DNA from: G032773895 sp965248935 | GTDB taxonomy: Bacteria > Pseudomonadota > Gammaproteobacteria > Pseudomonadales > Cellvibrionaceae | NCBI GenBank assembly: GCA_965248935.1 | Contig: OZ252214.1 | Coordinates: 3,472,001-3,536,000 of the forward strand | DNA: 64,000 nt | Reading direction: 5' to 3' | In this document: piece after piece, positions 27,465-36,365 of the stretch | Numbering within the stretch: position 1 is the stretch's first letter | How the letters are laid out: each line of letters begins with the position of its first letter | Notes under the pieces: model-generated | The model's database searches: none | Told to the model about the DNA's origin: nothing | Seen by the model: only the letters and a program-made list of their open reading frames with translations | Program-made: the position numbers and the translations under genes

Positions 27465-27734
27465 TTAGGCTTTTGGAGCTAAATATGAGCCAACAATTTT
27501 TTCGCATGTTCCTTTGGGAATATAAATCCAGGCATCACGAATAGAATCTTTTTTCGCTTGGCCAGCACATGAAGTACCTTGGCTTTTCACTGCGCAATCG
27601 TTTTTGCCTGCTTTAACTATGCCGTAACACTTTTCCATTTTTGGGCTGCCTGCCAATACGTCAGTGGAAGAAGCCATGACAAGGCCAGCGGCAATTGCGC
27701 TAGAAATTACAATAGATTTAGACATTTTTTTCAT
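27465..27734 (-). CDS. bufA1: BufA1-like bufferin precursor peptide (DUF2282)
   Basis: The 89-residue precursor has a signal peptide (about residues 1-28) and a small mature part with four cysteines: EKCYGIVKAGKNDCA, TSCAGQAK and GTCEK. This is the DUF2282 pattern. In characterised bufferins, central cysteines are converted by the DUF692 enzyme to thiooxazoles and the exported peptide sequesters copper. The gene is first in the operon bufA-bufB-bufC-doxX, supporting the same job here. A metal-responsive promoter is expected at 27735-27862 but was not identified. Confidence 0.88.
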   Translation of the reverse strand: MKKMSKSIVISSAIAAGLVMASSTDVLAGSPKMEKCYGIVKAGKNDCAVKSQGTSCAGQAKKDSIRDAWIYIPKGTCEKIVGSYLAPKA

Positions 27735-27862
27735 TTAGATTACTCCTGAGAAAATATTACCGATAAAATTAAATTTTAATTGTGACTCGACTGTACAAGA
27801 TATGACTAAGGTGTGGTTTGATAGTTCACTAAATATGAAGTTTTTTCCTTGCCATACCGCAT

Positions 27863-27893
27863 AAAAAAAAGGGCGCGATACCCCCTTTTTTTT
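27863..27893 (-). terminator. rho-independent terminator of pgi
   Basis: On the reverse strand, an A-tract and GGG pair with CCC and an eight-T tract around a GC-rich loop. It lies 22 nt after the pgi stop; the A-tract also allows opposite-strand use. Confidence 0.85.
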
Positions 27894-27915
27894 AGACTAA
27901 AGAACTGAATAAAAG

Positions 27916-29559
27916 TTACAGTTTTTTATTCGCTTCCGCAAAACGCTTAACCAATGTTTGCGTAGATGAATCCCAGTCATTGGGAACATCGGTTGTATCA
28001 ATAGCCGTTGCTACATGGGTGCCCAGTAGTTTTCCTAATTCAACACCCCATTGATCGTAAGAGTTGATATTCCACAAAACACCCAACGTATATACCTTGT
28101 GTTCGTAAGCTGAAATAAGCGCGCCTAAGGTTTCTGGTGTGAGTGTTTCCATAAGGATTGTAGAGCTAGGGCGATTTCCTGGGTGAACTTTATGCGTTGC
28201 TAAGTGAGTAATCTCTTCTTCGCTTGCCCCTTGCGAACGAAGTTCGGCTTCAGCCGTTGCTAGGTTGCGTCCTGTTAGTAGAGCTTGGCTTTGGGCGATA
28301 CAGTTAGCAAATAGGAATTTGTGTTGGTGGTCCAGGGGGTGGTGTGCCTTTAAGGTGGCGATGAAATCGATGGGAGCAACAGTGGTTCCTTGGTGAAGAA
28401 GCTGATGGAATGAATGCTGGCCATTTGTTCCCTCTGTTCCCCAGACAATGGAACCCGTTTGGTAGTCTACTTTATCTCCGCATCGCGTTACGCTCTTGCC
28501 ATTACTTTCCATTTCCAACTGCTGCAAGTAGGATGGAAGTAGTTGCATATGGTAGGCGTAAGGGAGAATGGCTTGAGTATTTGAGCCGATCAAGTTGCTA
28601 TACCAGAACATAATTAAACCCATCAGAGCGGGAATATTACGCTCGACAGGTGCTTCGGCGAAGTGCGTATCCATAGCCGCCGCACCGGCCCGCAATTTGT
28701 TGAAATTGTCTATTCCAATAGCAAAGGCAATAGGCATACCTATCGCGGACCATAGTGAGTAGCGGCCACCTACCCAATCCCAAATTGGGTAGACATTGTT
28801 TGCGTCGATACCAAACTCAACCGCTTTGTCTACTTTTGAGGATATAGCCACAAAATGCTTAGCTAGATCTGATTTTTGAGCACCACTTTCCAGAACCCAG
28901 CGGCGGGCTGTTAGGGAGTTCTCAAGTGTTTCTAGCGTGGAGAAAGACTTGGATGCAACAAGAAATAACGTCGTTTCCGCATTTAAGGCTGAGGTGACAT
29001 CATGAATTTCAGCACCATCTATATTGGCTACGAAGTGAACTTTTACATGGCCAGTGTGGAATGGTGTAAGCGCTTTTGTGACCATTCGAGGGCCAAGATC
29101 AGAGCCCCCAATGCCTATATTTACTACATCTGTAATTTTATCGCCCTTATACCCCTTCCATTCGCCTGAGTGTACGGACTCGATTAACCCTCCCATTTTT
29201 TCGAGGGTTACTGCTACCGCTTTGTGCTCATCGGTTTTTGGGGCGCCGTTAAAACGCAACGCCGTATGTAACGCTGGCCGGTCTTCGGTATTGTTGACAT
29301 GGTCTCCACGAAAAAGCTTTTTAATTGCACCTTTTAAATCCGCTTGTTCTGCTACAGAAACCAGCTCCTGAAGTGTTTCTTCATCAACGTGATTTTTGGA
29401 GTAGTCAAGATACAAACCCGCAGCGGAGGCGGAATATCGGTCTGCTCGATTATTGTCGTCCTCGAAGGCTTGTTTTAATGTTTTTGATTTCCATTTCTCG
29501 GCTAAAGATTCAAGTTGATTCCAGTTGGAATAACATTCAGATAAGCTTTTTGTTGCCAT
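27916..29559 (-). CDS. pgi: glucose-6-phosphate isomerase
   Basis: The 547-residue protein matches the length of the bacterial enzyme that interconverts glucose-6-phosphate and fructose-6-phosphate. The phosphate-binding loop region VVNIGIGGSDLGPRMVTKAL and the C-terminal signature (NSYDQWGVELGKLLG) are intact. Catalytic lysine and histidine regions (GTNGQHSFHQLLHQG) are present. It lies 42 bp after ispB on the same strand and is closed by the hairpin at 27863-27893. Confidence 0.98.
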   Translation of the reverse strand: MATKSLSECYSNWNQLESLAEKWKSKTLKQAFEDDNNRADRYSASAAGLYLDYSKNHVDEETLQELVSVAEQADLKGAIKKLFRGDHVNNTEDRPALHTALRFNGAPKTDEHKAVAVTLEKMGGLIESVHSGEWKGYKGDKITDVVNIGIGGSDLGPRMVTKALTPFHTGHVKVHFVANIDGAEIHDVTSALNAETTLFLVASKSFSTLETLENSLTARRWVLESGAQKSDLAKHFVAISSKVDKAVEFGIDANNVYPIWDWVGGRYSLWSAIGMPIAFAIGIDNFNKLRAGAAAMDTHFAEAPVERNIPALMGLIMFWYSNLIGSNTQAILPYAYHMQLLPSYLQQLEMESNGKSVTRCGDKVDYQTGSIVWGTEGTNGQHSFHQLLHQGTTVAPIDFIATLKAHHPLDHQHKFLFANCIAQSQALLTGRNLATAEAELRSQGASEEEITHLATHKVHPGNRPSSTILMETLTPETLGALISAYEHKVYTLGVLWNINSYDQWGVELGKLLGTHVATAIDTTDVPNDWDSSTQTLVKRFAEANKKL

Positions 29560-29601
29560 AAGTAGACTCTCTACTTGATGTTGTTTAAGTTTAAGGCTCT
29601 A

Positions 29602-30567
29602 TCAGTAAGAGCGCTTAACGGAGAAAGCCGCTAAGTCGCTTAAAGCTGACCGATAGTCGTTGTTTGGAAAATTGTCGAGCAGTGTTTGGGCTTGTTGAGC
29701 ATGTTGCTGCGCACACTCATTAGTGTAGGCTAAGCCTCCAGTACGTTTCACTATATCGACTATTTGTTCGAGTTTGTTTGCATCGCCTTCACGAATGGCG
29801 TTTCTAATCAGCTCGGCGTCTTTTTTCGAGCCTTTTTGCATGGCATAAATCAGTGGAAGAGTGGGTTTGCCTTCGGCTAAGTCATCTCCCAAATTTTTGC
29901 CTAGAGCTTCTGCATCGCCTTCGTAATCAAGTGCATCGTCCACTAATTGAAAGGCTACTCCCAAATGATAACCGAAGGTTTTCGTCTGCTTGCGCAGGGG
30001 GGAGTGCGGCTCGCCAGCCAAAACTGCGCCGGTTTCACAGGCTGCTTCAAAAAGTGCGGCTGTTTTTTTGTGGATAACAGCAAAGTAGTTATCTTCGGAT
30101 ATGTCTGGGTTTTTGGCATTAACTAACTGCTGCACTTCACCTTCGGATATAACATTTGTGGTATCGGACAGAATATTCATAATATCCATGTTGTCGATGG
30201 ATACCATCATCTGGAAGGCCCTAGAGTAAAGGAAATCACCCACGAGTACACTGGGAGCATTACCAAACTTGGCATTGGCAGTTGGGCGTCCGCGACGCAA
30301 GCTAGAGACATCGACAACATCGTCGTGTAGAAGTGTTGCCGTGTGAATAAATTCAATAATTGCAGCTAAATTAATATGTTTCTTTTGGTTGTAATTTAGA
30401 CAATTAGCAATAAGCAGTACTAACATAGGACGTAGGCGTTTACCGCCAGCATCTACTATGTAGTGGCCAATGTTTTCGACCAGATCGACATCCGAATGTA
30501 GTTGATCAATAATCAACTGATTCATCGATTCGAAGTCTGATTGAACAATTTTTTGGAAGGATAGCAT
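29602..30567 (-). CDS. ispB: octaprenyl diphosphate synthase (trans-polyprenyl synthase)
   Basis: The 321-residue protein makes the side chain of ubiquinone. Both aspartate-rich motifs are present: LLHDDVVDVSSLRRG and FQLVDDALDYEGD. The start at ATG 30567 (MLSFQKIVQSDFE) gives the usual IspB length; a longer frame to 30642 would add 25 unmatched residues. It is divergent from rplU, which is the conserved order in gammaproteobacteria. Confidence 0.95.
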   Translation of the reverse strand: MLSFQKIVQSDFESMNQLIIDQLHSDVDLVENIGHYIVDAGGKRLRPMLVLLIANCLNYNQKKHINLAAIIEFIHTATLLHDDVVDVSSLRRGRPTANAKFGNAPSVLVGDFLYSRAFQMMVSIDNMDIMNILSDTTNVISEGEVQQLVNAKNPDISEDNYFAVIHKKTAALFEAACETGAVLAGEPHSPLRKQTKTFGYHLGVAFQLVDDALDYEGDAEALGKNLGDDLAEGKPTLPLIYAMQKGSKKDAELIRNAIREGDANKLEQIVDIVKRTGGLAYTNECAQQHAQQAQTLLDNFPNNDYRSALSDLAAFSVKRSY

Positions 30568-30821
30568 CAAAGCAAACCAGCACCAGACCGGAATAAGAAC
30601 GCGGATGCTAGGGGGATGATCTCTCACTGTCAAGTTTTCCATGTATTCTGTTGGTCTTCAAATTATGCGGGGTATTGCCTATTGCGGGGTTTTCGCTTAG
30701 AATTTGCGCCCCTAAATTGTATACGACGCAAGTTTTGGGGCAGTTGCCAATAGAGGTAAATGCTTGAAAGTGAGTATTCGCTACTTCGTGTCGTCCGATA
30801 TATGTTTGTTTGGAGCACAGT

Positions 30822-31133
30822 ATGTACGCAGTTATTGTTGCCGGTGGAAAACAGCACCGAGTAGAAGAAGGTGAAGTTCTTCGCTTAGAAAAAATTGAAG
30901 TTGCAACAGGTGAAAAAATCGATTTTGACGAAGTATTGCTTGTTGCAAGTGGCGACGAGATTAAAATTGGTGCCCCAGTGGTTGAAGGCGCCAAAGTGAG
31001 TGCTGAAGTGTTGAGCCATGGTCGTGCGGAAAAAGTAAAAATCATCAAGTTCCGTCGTCGTAAGCACTCTATGAAACGCCAAGGTCATCGTCAGTGGTAT
31101 ACCGAAGTTAAAATCACTGGTATTAAAGGTTAA
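30822..31133 (+). CDS. rplU: 50S ribosomal protein L21
   Basis: The 103-residue protein begins MYAVIVAGGKQHRVEEGE and ends with the basic segment FRRRKHSMKRQGHRQ, as is usual for L21. GGAG at 30812-30815 lies 6 nt before ATG 30822; the frame to TTG 30810 is not needed. It is followed after 14 bp by rpmA in the standard order. Confidence 0.98.
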   Translation: MYAVIVAGGKQHRVEEGEVLRLEKIEVATGEKIDFDEVLLVASGDEIKIGAPVVEGAKVSAEVLSHGRAEKVKIIKFRRRKHSMKRQGHRQWYTEVKITGIKG

Positions 31134-31147
31134 TTGAGGAGTAAATC

Positions 31148-31405
31148 ATGGCTCATAAGAAAGCTGGCGGTAGTACTCGTAACGGTAGAGATTCCGAGAG
31201 TAAACGCTTAGGTGTTAAGAAGTATGGTGGCGAGCAGGTTCTTGCTGGAAACATTTTAGTTCGTCAGCGTGGTACAAAAATTCACGCAGGCGAGAATGTT
31301 GGCCTTGGTAAAGACCACACTTTATTTGCTAAAGCATCAGGCGCGGTAAAATTCGAAGTAAAAGGTGAGCATAGCCGTAAGTTTGTTAGCATCGTAACAG
31401 CTTAA
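31148..31405 (+). CDS. rpmA: 50S ribosomal protein L27
   Basis: The 85-residue protein has the conserved start AHKKAGGSTRNGRDSESKRL and a C-terminus of normal length. The N-terminal tail reaches the peptidyl-transferase centre in known ribosomes. It is co-transcribed with rplU, and a terminator follows. Confidence 0.99.
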   Translation: MAHKKAGGSTRNGRDSESKRLGVKKYGGEQVLAGNILVRQRGTKIHAGENVGLGKDHTLFAKASGAVKFEVKGEHSRKFVSIVTA

Positions 31406-31427
31406 GTTGCTTCGAAGTTGGTTTTAT

Positions 31428-31465
31428 AAAAAGCCCTGTTGCCTTGGCAACGGGGCTTTTTTTTT
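31428..31465 (+). terminator. rho-independent terminator after rpmA
   Basis: AAAAGCCC and GTTGCC pair with GGCAAC and GGGCTTTT, with one mismatch, around TT. A nine-T tract follows. Confidence 0.93.
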
Positions 31466-31544
31466 CGCAGTGCGACGATTGTATTGATAAGCTCTATGTA
31501 GATTCCTTGACCAGATTCAGAATTACGGGCGACGAGAAAAGTAA

Positions 31545-32735
31545 ATGAAATTTGTGGATGAAGCGCCTATCGAGGTGTATGCCGGAAATGGTGGAAAAGG
31601 CAGTCTGAGTTTTCGCCGAGAAAAATATATTGCCAAAGGTGGCCCAGACGGAGGCGATGGAGGGGATGGAGGTAGTGTCTATTTGGTTGCCGACGAGAGT
31701 ATCAATACGCTGATTGATTACCGTTACCAAAGAAAATATCGAGCAGAAAATGGTAGTTCAGGAAAAGGCAAAAACTGCACGGGCAGAAAGGGTGAAGACC
31801 TCTATTTGAAGATTCCCGTTGGAACCTCTGTTATTGATGGAGATACAGGAGAGCAGCTTGGTGACCTGACCGAGGCAGGGGACAAACTATTAGTCGCTCA
31901 AGGAGGCTTTCACGGGCTGGGTAATACACGGTTTAAGTCCAGCATTAACCGGGCTCCGAGACAAACTTCCCCAGGGAGTGAAGGAGAGATCAAAAACCTT
32001 AAGCTAGAGATGAAAGTGCTTGCGGACGTGGGAATGCTTGGTTTGCCAAATGCAGGTAAATCAACCTTTATTCGTGCGGTATCCGCTGCTCAGCCCAAGG
32101 TTGCGGACTACCCATTTACCACTTTAATTCCCAGTTTGGGGGTGGTACACGTGCAAAAGTACCGCAGTTTTGTGGTGGCAGATATTCCGGGGCTTATAGA
32201 GGGGGCGGCTGAAGGGGCTGGGTTGGGTATTCGGTTTTTAAAGCATCTTACTCGGTGTCGTATATTGGTTCATTTGGTTGACATCTGCCCGGTAGATGGC
32301 AGTGACCCCGCAGAGAATGCACTGTCAATTACACGTGAACTGGAAAGGTTCAGTCCGACTCTAGCCAGTAGAGAGCGTTGGTTAGTATTGAATAAAACTG
32401 ACTTAGTTTCGGAAGAGGCGTTGTCCGAGCGTAAAAAGGAAATTGTTAAGAAACTAGAGTGGAAAGGGGCCGTTCATACTATATCCGCAATTTCAAAAGA
32501 AGGTACGGCTGAGTTAAGTGAGCAATTGCTCTCTCAGTTGGAGACTATTTGGGAAGTCGAGCGAGAGAATGGCGAAGCCGTCGAAAGAGAGCTAGAGATC
32601 CAACAGCAAATGCAGCGAGAAGCGCGTGAAAAGATTGAAACGTTGCGGGAAGCTCACCGAGCTAAAAAGTGCAGTGAAAAAGAGGGCGGCCAAGACGATG
32701 ATGACTTTGATGTAGACGTTGAATATGTTGAGTAA
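31545..32735 (+). CDS. obgE: Obg family GTPase
   Basis: The 396-residue protein has the glycine-rich Obg fold first (GPDGGDGGDGGSVYLVADES) and then a GTPase domain with G1 GLPNAGKST, G3 DIPGLIEGA and G4 NKTD. A charged C-terminal tail (residues ~345-396) ends acidic (DDDDFDVDVEYVE). It takes part in 50S assembly and growth control. Its place after rplU-rpmA is conserved. Confidence 0.97.
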   Translation: MKFVDEAPIEVYAGNGGKGSLSFRREKYIAKGGPDGGDGGDGGSVYLVADESINTLIDYRYQRKYRAENGSSGKGKNCTGRKGEDLYLKIPVGTSVIDGDTGEQLGDLTEAGDKLLVAQGGFHGLGNTRFKSSINRAPRQTSPGSEGEIKNLKLEMKVLADVGMLGLPNAGKSTFIRAVSAAQPKVADYPFTTLIPSLGVVHVQKYRSFVVADIPGLIEGAAEGAGLGIRFLKHLTRCRILVHLVDICPVDGSDPAENALSITRELERFSPTLASRERWLVLNKTDLVSEEALSERKKEIVKKLEWKGAVHTISAISKEGTAELSEQLLSQLETIWEVERENGEAVERELEIQQQMQREAREKIETLREAHRAKKCSEKEGGQDDDDFDVDVEYVE

Positions 32736-32782
32736 TTGTTGGGTGAATACCAAAACTATTTAAAACACAGGGTACAATACTA

Positions 32783-32821
32783 GGGCCTGTTGACACTAAT
32801 TAAATTAGTGTCAACAGGCCC
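32783..32821. repeat. perfect palindrome between obgE and proB
   Basis: Eighteen-base arms (32783-32800 and 32804-32821), starting GGGCCTGTTGACAC, pair perfectly around TAA. No T-tract follows on either strand, so it is not a standard terminator. It could be a miniature inverted-repeat element or a protein-binding site. Confidence 0.85.
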
Positions 32822-32867
32822 ATAAAAAGTTGGGAGAACTCTTTAACTAGAGTTGATGTTGTAAGTT

Positions 32868-33992
32868 ATGAGCAGAAGACAACAAATTAAACAGAGTCGG
32901 CGTTGGGTGATCAAAATTGGCAGCGCTCTGTTAACCAATGATGGTCAAGGTTTAGATCAAGAAGCGCTGAGCGTTTGGGTTCAGCAAATTGCCGGGCTCT
33001 CCAAGCGAGGGTATGAAGTCGTGCTTGTTTCTTCTGGTGCGGTTGCAGCGGGCCTAACTCGGCTAGGCTGGGTTTCCTTGCCTAAAACAATTCACGAGCA
33101 GCAGGCTGCTGCGGCTGTAGGTCAGTCCCGTTTGATTCAAGCCTACGAGCAGGAATTTAATAAGTTCAATATTAAAACGGCACAAATTTTATTGGACCAT
33201 GATGACTTATCTAACCGCAAGCGTTACCTCAATGCTCGGTCTACCTTAAGAACCTTGAGTAAGTTAGGCGTTGTCCCAATCGTAAATGAAAATGATACTG
33301 TGGTTACGGATGAAATACGCTTTGGTGATAACGATACGCTGGGTGCTTTAGTGGCCAATCTTATCGAAGCGGATACGCTATGTATTCTGACCGACCAGCA
33401 AGGTATGTATAACGCAGACCCAAGGCAGAATTCTTTAGCGCGCGTAGTCTTTGAGCGTGCGGTATCTGACCCAGAGTTAGACTCTATGGCTGGAGCCAGC
33501 AGCGGTCGTCTTGGTCGAGGTGGTATGATCAGTAAAGTGAAGGCCGCGAGACTTGCTGCTAGATCAGGTGCGAATACTATTATTGTTGGTGGGCGTATTA
33601 CTGATGTACTTAACCGAATTGCTGAAGGGGACGTACTTGGAACCCTTCTCTATGCTGGGCAGCAACCCATTGCGGCGAGAAAACGTTGGCTTGCAGGACA
33701 GCTTCAATCACGTGGAGTATTGGTTGTGGATGACGGCGCTGTCGTTGTTTTGAAAGAAAAAGGGAAAAGCCTACTTCCCGTTGGCGTGAAGGGAGTCGAA
33801 GGGCATTTTAGCCGTGGCGATATGGTTGTTTGTCGGGATCTAAAAGGCAATGAAATTGCCAGAGGTTTAGTCAATTACAGCAGTGATGATTCTAGAAAGA
33901 TAATAGGTAATCCAAGTTCACGTATTAATGTATTGCTTGGTTACAAAGATTACGATGAATTAATTCATCGAGATAACCTTATACTTTCATAG
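32868..33992 (+). CDS. proB: glutamate 5-kinase
   Basis: The 374-residue protein starts proline synthesis by phosphorylating glutamate. It has an amino-acid-kinase domain (WVIKIGSALLTN, then VLVSSGAVAAGLTRLG and PIVNENDTV) and a C-terminal PUA domain (from about residue 280, LLPVGVKGVEGHFSRGD). The length fits the PUA-containing enzyme. It follows obgE as in many gammaproteobacteria. The ribosome-binding site is weak. Confidence 0.97.
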   Translation: MSRRQQIKQSRRWVIKIGSALLTNDGQGLDQEALSVWVQQIAGLSKRGYEVVLVSSGAVAAGLTRLGWVSLPKTIHEQQAAAAVGQSRLIQAYEQEFNKFNIKTAQILLDHDDLSNRKRYLNARSTLRTLSKLGVVPIVNENDTVVTDEIRFGDNDTLGALVANLIEADTLCILTDQQGMYNADPRQNSLARVVFERAVSDPELDSMAGASSGRLGRGGMISKVKAARLAARSGANTIIVGGRITDVLNRIAEGDVLGTLLYAGQQPIAARKRWLAGQLQSRGVLVVDDGAVVVLKEKGKSLLPVGVKGVEGHFSRGDMVVCRDLKGNEIARGLVNYSSDDSRKIIGNPSSRINVLLGYKDYDELIHRDNLILS

Positions 33993-34005
33993 GTGTTGGC
34001 GGGTT

Positions 34006-35061
34006 ATGACAGTTTTTAAACCACATTTATATTTAATGGGCGCCTACAAACCACCGCTTGAAGGTCGCAATCCTGAGTCTCACCTTTTACTGGATTTTAA
34101 TGAGCGTACTCTTCCTGTGGGAGAAGCCGTACAGCAGGCATTAATTGATTACGTAAAAGGTGGTCGGTTACAGATGTACCCGTCTTACGGAAATATCGTA
34201 AAACGCATTGCTGAATATGCCGAGGTGTGCTCGGACCAACTAATGATTACAAATGGCTCTGACCAAGGAATAGATTTGGTTTTTCGCGCTTGTTGTGATG
34301 TGGGAACAGAAGTCATTATCCCTCAACCAAGCTTTGCTATTTATGAACAGATTGCGAAGGTTGAGCAGCAAAAAATAATTTGTCCAAACTATAATAAGCA
34401 AAGAGGTTATCCTCTCGAACAAGTCTTGGCAGCGATAACTGAAAATACACGGTTGATCGTTGTTTCTAACCCCAATAACCCAAGCGGTACGCTTGTACCA
34501 CGCAATGATATTGTGGCCTTGGCCCAGGCTGCCTCTGAGGCTGTTATTCTTGTGGATGAATGTTACTTCGAATATTCAAACGTGACAGTGGCAGATTTAG
34601 TCAATCAATTTTCCAATATTATTATCACGCGAACATTTTCTAAAACCTGGGGAATTCCCTCTTTGCGCTTAGGTTACATTATTGCCGAAAAAGACAATAT
34701 TTCTGCTCTGCTAAATGTTCGTGGGCCATACGATATTAATCAATTGGCCGTTGTGGCTGCCAATGCTGTCTTGGATAACCCAGAATCAGTTGAAGATTAT
34801 GTTCAAGAAGTGATGGATGAATCCAAGCCTACCTTTGAGGCATTTTTGGACGAGCAGGGAATAGAGTATTGGTTAAGTGGTGGAAATTATGTTTGGGTAT
34901 TTCCAGAAGAGCCTGAACGTATAGAAGCTGGTTTACGTCACGCGGGCATTTTAGTTAGACCCAAGCAAGATGCCATTGGTCAAATAGGCTTGAGGATAAC
35001 CTTAGGCACTGTTGCTCAAACGGAGAAGCTAATCTCAACGTTAAAAAATCTTCTTCGCTAA
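34006..35061 (+). CDS. HisC-like PLP-dependent aminotransferase
   Basis: The 351-residue fold-type I aminotransferase shows the Asn segment VSNPNNPSGT, the Asp/Tyr segment VDECYFEY and the PLP lysine in RTFSKTWGIPSLRLGY. The size and order match histidinol-phosphate aminotransferases, but cobalamin-type threonine-phosphate decarboxylases have the same look, so the substrate is open. It starts 13 bp after proB and is likely co-transcribed. Confidence 0.82.
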   Translation: MTVFKPHLYLMGAYKPPLEGRNPESHLLLDFNERTLPVGEAVQQALIDYVKGGRLQMYPSYGNIVKRIAEYAEVCSDQLMITNGSDQGIDLVFRACCDVGTEVIIPQPSFAIYEQIAKVEQQKIICPNYNKQRGYPLEQVLAAITENTRLIVVSNPNNPSGTLVPRNDIVALAQAASEAVILVDECYFEYSNVTVADLVNQFSNIIITRTFSKTWGIPSLRLGYIIAEKDNISALLNVRGPYDINQLAVVAANAVLDNPESVEDYVQEVMDESKPTFEAFLDEQGIEYWLSGGNYVWVFPEEPERIEAGLRHAGILVRPKQDAIGQIGLRITLGTVAQTEKLISTLKNLLR

Positions 35062-35346
35062 GCTAGTGAGTATCCCAACCTTGCAAATAATTTAATATTA
35101 ACAAACACCCGCTTGATTGACTGTTGCTGGCAAACTGGCTATGCACATATTGCCCAAAATTATTTAATTTCCTTATCGACATTCCCAATAGTATCGTATT
35201 TTTTTATAAGTAGGGTGTTATTGGTCGCCAGTCAAATTTATCGTAAACACTATTATCTAAAAAACAGGGTTCCATTTTACGATGGGAAAATAATAATCAG
35301 AAAAAAGTTTACGATAAGAGTGTGGGAAATTGGCCGTAAAACTTCA
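35062..35346. other. intergenic sequence at the edge of the degraded island
   Basis: No supported gene. The last part holds several TACGA/TCGTA-type strings about every 20-30 bp (near 35239, 35277, 35308) that continue into the repeat at 35316-35400. Confidence 0.4.
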
Positions 35347-35400
35347 TTATTCTACGACCAATAATGTGGAAAAAACTACGATGGTAATTTTGTACTCTAC
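35316..35400 (+). repeat. direct repeat copy 1 (about 82 bp)
   Basis: This stretch matches 35501-35583 in the same orientation with scattered changes. Shared landmarks are GGCCGTAAAACTTCATTAT, CTACGACCAATAAT and GGTAATTTTG. The copies flank a gene fragment. Confidence 0.85.
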
Positions 35401-35503
35401 ATATTGGCCTACCGGAATAGTCATGCGTTGCGTGCCACCTTGGTAGTGGATGTCTTGGATGCCCCAGTTTTGGGTGCCGGTTAGTTTAAAAATTTGATGA
35501 GAG
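35347..35503 (-). pseudogene. fragment of a secreted-type domain, unknown family
   Basis: The reverse strand reads FKLTGTQNWGIQDI followed by HYQGGTQRMTIPVGQYVEYK before a stop at 35347-35349. The glycine/aromatic-rich beta-strand pattern looks like real protein, possibly a carbohydrate-binding or RHS-associated domain, but no start exists and the frame enters the flanking repeat. It is a remnant. Confidence 0.45.
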
Positions 35504-35583
35504 CGTGGGAAACTGGCCGTAAAACTTCATTATCCTACGACCAATAATTTGGGAAAAACTACGAGGGTAATTTTGCGCTCTAC
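35501..35583 (+). repeat. direct repeat copy 2 (about 82 bp)
   Basis: Partner of 35316-35400, separated from it by about 100 bp of gene-fragment sequence. Confidence 0.85.
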
Positions 35584-35648
35584 AGGTAACCCGCTAATGT
35601 ACTATTTAGTTTATCGTACCTATTTGGGAGAAGATGACTTTTTATAAA

Positions 35649-35802
35649 TCAACAGCGGGTGTGGCCACTGCTGGCGGTGGCGGCGGTGCGCAGGCGGCTG
35701 AGGTTGTCGTAGGTGAAGTGTTCGCTTTTGGCTTGCCCTGTTTGGCTGCTGCGGCTTTCGAGCAGGCCGTCACTGCGCCAGTAATTCCTATGTACAGGTC
35801 CG
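35649..35802 (-). pseudogene. RHS/YD-repeat protein remnant
   Basis: The reverse strand encodes NYWRSDGLLESRSSQTG and HFTYDNLSRLRTAATA before a stop at 35649-35651. FTYDNLSRL is the YD-repeat signature of RHS proteins. Only about 50 codons remain, with no start, so this is a relic of a large RHS polymorphic-toxin-type gene. Its local GC content is higher than that of its surroundings. Confidence 0.75.
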
Positions 35803-35850
35803 GGTGATGGAGGGCTGTATTGTGGTGACGGCTAAAGAGTAGATAACAAT

Positions 35851-35880
35851 ACGCCCAGTATTTTGCACTGGGCGTGTATT
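35851..35880 (+). terminator. hairpin with ATTTT tail, terminator-like
   Basis: ACGCCCAGT (35851-35859) pairs perfectly with ACTGGGCGT (35867-35875), followed by a T-rich tail. Confidence 0.6.
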
Positions 35881-35996
35881 TTAGATTAAGTGGGGTTAAA
35901 TATTATTATCAATGGATTTGACCCCTATTTTGCCCCTTAATTAGCTTGATTCCTTCCACAGTTGGCCTAATGGGTGACCCCTATTTTGCTCCTAAT

Positions 35997-36365
35997 CTAA
36001 AGAACCTCAGCAATATAATTTGCATCTACACCGTAGGAAACAATTTCATAAATTCCTGTTGATGATTCATAGTTATCACCATCAACAATATAGAAAAAAT
36101 AATCTCTATTTTTCTTGATTCCAAAGTCATAACTTTCAGGTGTTATATTACTTTTTATCCTCTGTACAAATTGCTTTTCGATAACCTTGGGTAATACATA
36201 AAGCCCAACCATTGATTGTTCTGACAACGTCAGAAAAACCTCTGGCAATTTCTTTAGATCTATTATTTTCACCAAGCCAGCATGACTAGCTATCAAGCTA
36301 CTTAATAGCTTGATAGGAGAAGGCAAAACAGATGCACTCCAAACAAGCTCAACTCCAGAAGTGCT
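35997..36365 (-). pseudogene. gene fragment after the FN3 protein, C-terminal type, unknown
   Basis: A reading frame open from 36365 (a stop precedes it) to 35997 encodes GVELVWSASVLPSPIKLLSS and about 100 further residues ending SYGVDANYIAEVL. The only start candidate is TTG 36326, without a ribosome-binding site. The frame differs from that of the FN3 protein and overlaps its last ~20 codons. It may be the C-terminal tip or the immunity gene of a lost RHS locus; no family was recognised. Confidence 0.45.

Noticed and set aside
35113..35364. 83-codon forward frame after the HisC-like gene
   Set aside because: It has no ribosome-binding site, runs into the diverged direct repeat and shows no protein-like pattern; regarded as chance.
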